Positions 60,268-64,000 of a stretch of DNA of 64,000 nucleotides are shown here, piece by piece. Under the pieces are notes generated by a model. The model searched no databases. It was not told the DNA's origin and saw nothing but the letters and a program-made list of their open reading frames with translations. Origin of the DNA: Limonium bicolor (lineage: Eukaryota > Streptophyta > Magnoliopsida > Caryophyllales > Plumbaginaceae); contig CM041778.1 of assembly GCA_023374045.1 (NCBI GenBank), positions 95,482,839 through 95,546,838 on the forward strand. The letters run 5' to 3'. The translations under genes were made by a program, and so were the position numbers. Within the stretch, counting starts at the first letter, position 1, and every line of letters starts with the position of its first letter.

Positions 60268-60780
60268 CAAAAGTATTTAAAGAAGATTCTATCAAGTAAA
60301 GCAAAGCTAGCAGAGGTGGGAACTGTTCAGCTTACCAAAATGTGCTCCGTGATCATACAAAAGTGTTTGCCCACTAAATGTAAAGATCAGGGCAGCTTCA
60401 CCATTCCCCGCAATTTAGGAGACACCAAATTTGACCATTATCTCACTAATTTAGGAGCTTCTATCAGTTTAATGCCTTATTCAATTTTTGAGAAGCTTGG
60501 GATTGGTGAGCTTAAGCCCACTCGCATGACACTTCAACTTGCAGATTGCTCAATTATTCATCCTCACAGTATAATGGAGGATGTCTCGGTAAAGGTGGAA
60601 CTTTTGTATTTCCTTTGTGATTTCAATTTCCTTGATGTGTCGGCGGACTCCAATGTGCCACTCATCTTGGCTTGACCTTTTATCACGACGGCTGATGCTC
60701 ACATCGAAGTTGCTCAAGGTACCATCACCTTAAGAGCTGAGAGTGAGCAACTGGTTTATACTGCTGGTCGATCCTCGAAG
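60268..60780 (+). pseudogene. Athila-like gag-protease remnant
   Basis: The frame reads KYLKKILSSKAKLAE, then VQLTKMCSVIIQKCLPTKCKDQG, GSFTIPRNLGDTKFDHYL, TNLGASISLMPYSIFEKLG and MTLQLADCSI. This is the order seen in Athila-type elements around the protease. The catalytic Asp of the D-x-GA motif reads Asn (NLGAS). A stop at 60673-60675 replaces the Gly of the usual GRPF motif, and family-like sequence (PFITTADAHIEVAQG) goes on after it. Confidence 0.7.
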
Positions 60781-62021
60781 CATGTTAATTCCTTCAAATC
60801 TTCTGGTTGTTGGGTTCCAAAGCATGCTCAATCTTTTGGTGGCTCTTGACGCCAAACAGGTATGTCTAACCAAAACGTTAAAGAATGGTCACTAGCTGGG
60901 AGGCAACCTAGTATTAAAATCCATATTTTTACTTTTTAATTTTTTGCTTTAATATAGTAGCTTTCCTGGTTTTCTTTTTGCGTACCTTTAACCTTGTTTC
61001 ATAGTCTTGGTTGCTTCTGTTGTCTTTCTTTCAAATGAGTTCCTCATGATGATACTACAACCAACCTACGTTGTGAGAGCATAGCTCAAGTGTGGGGGTG
61101 TTCCTAATTTCACGACAACAAAATCCACAAGAGTATTAGTTTTACTTTTTGTTTTTTATTTGTTTCCAATGTTCTTTTCCTACATACATGGTTGTCTCTT
61201 TCCGTATTATGAGTGTTATCACTCCTTTCCCTTGTGTTCACAATGAAAACATCGTTCAATTTAAGTGTCTTTCTGTTAATTGCTTTAAACCACTTGTTTT
61301 TGCTTGTTTTCTATTTATAATTAATATGCTTCTCTAAGTGTCATTAAATTTTGAATTTTTGGTGATAATGTCCTAGGAAGTTTGAAATTGAGTCTGATGA
61401 TAACCTTAAAATCTTTTTGCTTAAAGCTGTATGGTTGTATTGTTTTTCTTAAAATTATTCTATTTCACTGAAATATGATGGTTTGGCTGATTGTGGAAAC
61501 CGGGCTAGTTAGCTTAGGACATTGAGAATGAATTAAATGTTTGGTATGAAAGTATAAGGCAAGGTACTTATTTCATCATGAATATTCTGAACCAAAACAG
61601 GCCTCTTTGATCCAGTTATTAAGTGCTCGAGGTGCTTTATCACCTATCTACCTAAGGTCTCGGGATCTTGGATAGTTGACCCAACACTACTACTGGGATA
61701 AAGTGAAAATTTTTGAGTGAAGGAACAACTATGAAATTTACAAGAAATCGTTTGTTACGAAATTCTTGAGTAAATTAAGTTTTTGCAAGTGAAATGTTGA
61801 TTACAATTTTTTTAAAACTTTTTTTATCACGAGTATGTGGTGTTGAAAGGTATTGTGGAATAAGACATTACTTTACACCTCATGTTATCCAATGGGTAAT
61901 AAAATGAAATTGGTAGAAGGTCCCAATACAATCTATGCTTAGTTTCTACAATCCAAATGCTTCATGTTTTATTAAAATTATTCTCTTTTCATTGTTTGGA
62001 AAAATGGATAGCTAAGGGTAG
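60781..62021 (+). mobile_element. Athila-like non-coding remnant
   Basis: Contains CTGGGAGGCAACCTAGT at about 60896-60912 and the purine tract AAGTGTGGGGGTG at about 61089-61101, both usual near the 3' end of Athila-type elements. The rest is T-rich and shows no supported gene. RT and integrase are missing. Confidence 0.5.
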
Positions 62022-64000
62022 TGTAATACCCTGAATTTTTGTAACCCTAATGGAAACCATAGTTCCATAGGAATTATTAGATAACACCAGGAAACCCTAG
62101 TGGTCGGGAATCAACCAAGAAACCCTGCAGAAACCCTAATTAAGGAAGTCCCATAAAACAATGAAATTTCGGGAAGTTATTTAGAGGTCAAAAAGCCCCG
62201 GTCAACTGTGGTCAAACCTTGGTCAACCTTGGTCTAACCTCGGTCAAACATTGAACAATGGTCAAACCTTGGTCAATGGTCAACTTTGACCATGATGATG
62301 CAGTGTGATGCAGTGTGATGATGCAGTGGTGATGAGGCAGTGATGAGGAGTGATGATGTAGTGATGATGGCATGACATAATGATGATGTAAGCGTCGAGG
62401 TGTCAAGAGATGATTAGTTACACATGGTCCAATCAAGAGAAGCCTTGTGTCACCTTCATTAATGAGGGGAGGTCACACATGGATGGTGGAGATTAATCCA
62501 AGCAAAATATCTACGATCCGACGGCTGTAAATGAAGACATCTTCCTTAACCTCCTTACTATGCACTAATTCGTCCTTTTGTAATCATTTTAGGGATAAGC
62601 CTTATCCATTCATTAATGAGGGAGGAGACACTCCAAGGGCTGGGATTAGTCTTAGCCAAGTGTCCATCATCCAAGGGGTTACAAAGGATAAGCCTTATCA
62701 TTATAATCATTACCCTTAATTAATGAAAGAAATTAATCTCATTTAAGAGATCACTCACGCCATCTATAAGAGGGAGCTGGGTTCTGATTTCCTTGCCTTC
62801 TTCACACACCCTCACGCCATTATAATACCATAGAAGCTCATAGAAGGCAACACCCACCATTAGAGAAGAGAATTCAAGCTAGAAATCAAGGAAAAACAAG
62901 ATTTCAAGGAGGGAGAAGAAGCTGGTGACCTTGGGCGAATTGGTTGGTGGAATAAATTGATTCAATTAGCTAAGGAACTTGTAAGGTCGTGGCTAGAATG
63001 GCAAGGAGAGTTCAGGTAACTCTTATGCTCACCATTTCTTTCTTTAAACCCTGATTTTGAGCTTTAACTCTTGTTGATGGTAACTTCCGAACCCTAGCTT
63101 CTCTTGAGCTTAAATTTTGACAGTGTTCTTAGATTGTTATTACTAGACTAATATCAAAAATTTAGGCGAAAATAACTTTGGGAAGTAGGATAATTTCTAG
63201 GAAACTTTTAGGAAGGAAAAATGTGTTTTAAGACTCCATGAGTGATTTCGATGGGATTTAATTGAGTTTGATGTGTTATTCTACCTATATGAACTCATAA
63301 TAATTGATTATAGGTGGTGGGAACTCGTGGTTAGACATAAAAATGCTAGGTTAAGGTGGGAGGGCTTAAATGGTGCTTTAAGCCTTGAGACTTAGTTAAA
63401 TAGGTTTCCGAATTCATCTTGCCTTGAAATTTTGAGGGTATTCTTATATTTCGAATTTAGATCCATGGTCAAAATTCAGGTCGAAACTCATTTGGGAAGT
63501 CATTCGAATTATTAGGAAGTGATTTGGGTTAAAGGTGTGCTTTAAGCTTGTATAAGTGTAATTGTGTGTTGGTTATTGGATTTAATGGTTTATCTGGTCA
63601 TTATAGTCCAAATAAGACTTATGGTTGAATTTTTAAGAGATGGTGAAGTGTAAAATATATAAGAAAGTCGTGTAAGGTCATATATGTGTGTTAAAACTTG
63701 GAAATAAGGAAAATTGTGTTTAAGTGTGGTTTTGGGGTGTTTTGTTGCTTGGTTTAGCCTTGAAAGGTTTGGAATGATATTGGTTTGACTATTTAACAAA
63801 AAATGTGGTGTGGATATCTTAACCCCTTTCTAAGGATGATTGTGTTGTAATATTCTTCTGGAAGGTTTTGGGAATGATTTTTGAGTTATCCTTGTGTTGA
63901 ATGTTGATTTATGACTGATAAGAGATTGAGCTGGTTTCTGGTTGAGTGAATGGTATATTCATGGAAGGAGCTTATTATTACATGAATTGTGAAGAATCTA
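62022..64000 (+). mobile_element. Start of another gypsy-type LTR, cut by the window edge
   Basis: Begins TGTAATACCCTGAATTTT, an LTR-like start, and runs as AT-rich sequence without genes to the end of the window. It shares the AAG|GTAA style of motif with the other LTRs. The end is not in the window, so the call rests on the start and on context. Confidence 0.45.
62195..62400. repeat. GGTCAA and GATGAT short repeats
   Basis: 62195-62290 has seven to eight copies of GGTCAA(AC)CTT-like sequence. 62292-62395 is an imperfect GATGAT/GCAGTG tract. Both lie in the putative LTR. Confidence 0.7.

Overview
This window is nuclear DNA from a flowering plant, most likely a dicot. It is AT-rich and has interrupted genes with GT-AG introns, a cytosolic-type tRNA-Trp(CCA), a chloroplast splicing factor of the OTP51 type, a DYW-class PPR gene, and dense nested transposons (Ty3/gypsy, CACTA, hAT and PIF/Harbinger MITEs, LINE remnants). 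I cannot name the species.

Layout. 1-6.2 kb: a decayed ULP1-protease-like gene of transposon type, split by a 4.7-kb solo LTR with a perfect GTTAC duplication. 7.27-12.91 kb: a complete-ended CACTA element (GTG duplication) that carries exons of a BOR-type boron transporter fused next to a transposon coiled-coil tail, plus a 258-bp hAT MITE. 14-17.4 kb: a broken LINE ORF1-like gene, a 22-bp minisatellite and a three-copy repeat rich in CCCTAAA. 18.4-20.6 kb (minus): an intact PPR-DYW gene. 21.7-25.4 kb: transposon debris, a LINE zinc-binding fragment, a ~190-bp tandem repeat and a PIF/Harbinger MITE. 27.9-36.0 kb (minus) is the gene island: OTP51, tRNA-Trp, a secreted proline-rich protein, and a seven-exon double-KH RNA-binding protein.

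37.4-64 kb is a retrotransposon nest. A Tat/Ogre-like gag remnant holds a clean 1.2-kb insertion. Next comes a tandem LTR-internal-LTR-internal array of a chromodomain Ty3/gypsy element (Tekay/Del type, minus strand, LTRs of 4.5-5.4 kb). One LTR holds an 819-bp nested solo LTR with an AGTAC duplication. A plus-strand LTR of a related family, an Athila-like protease remnant and the start of another LTR follow to the window edge.

The most striking item lies inside the full internal region of the Tekay-like element. Its gag-protease reading frame is interrupted by three introns that can be predicted with matching phase. The third, 992 bp long, contains an uninterrupted AlkB-type 2-oxoglutarate/Fe(II) dioxygenase reading frame with the metal and 2OG ligands present. 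An upstream AG in the same intron would join the zinc-knuckle exon to AlkB in frame. One transcript could therefore give either Gag-Pol (intron removed) or Gag-AlkB (alternative acceptor). The pol genes of this copy are broken in several places, while the AlkB frame is open.
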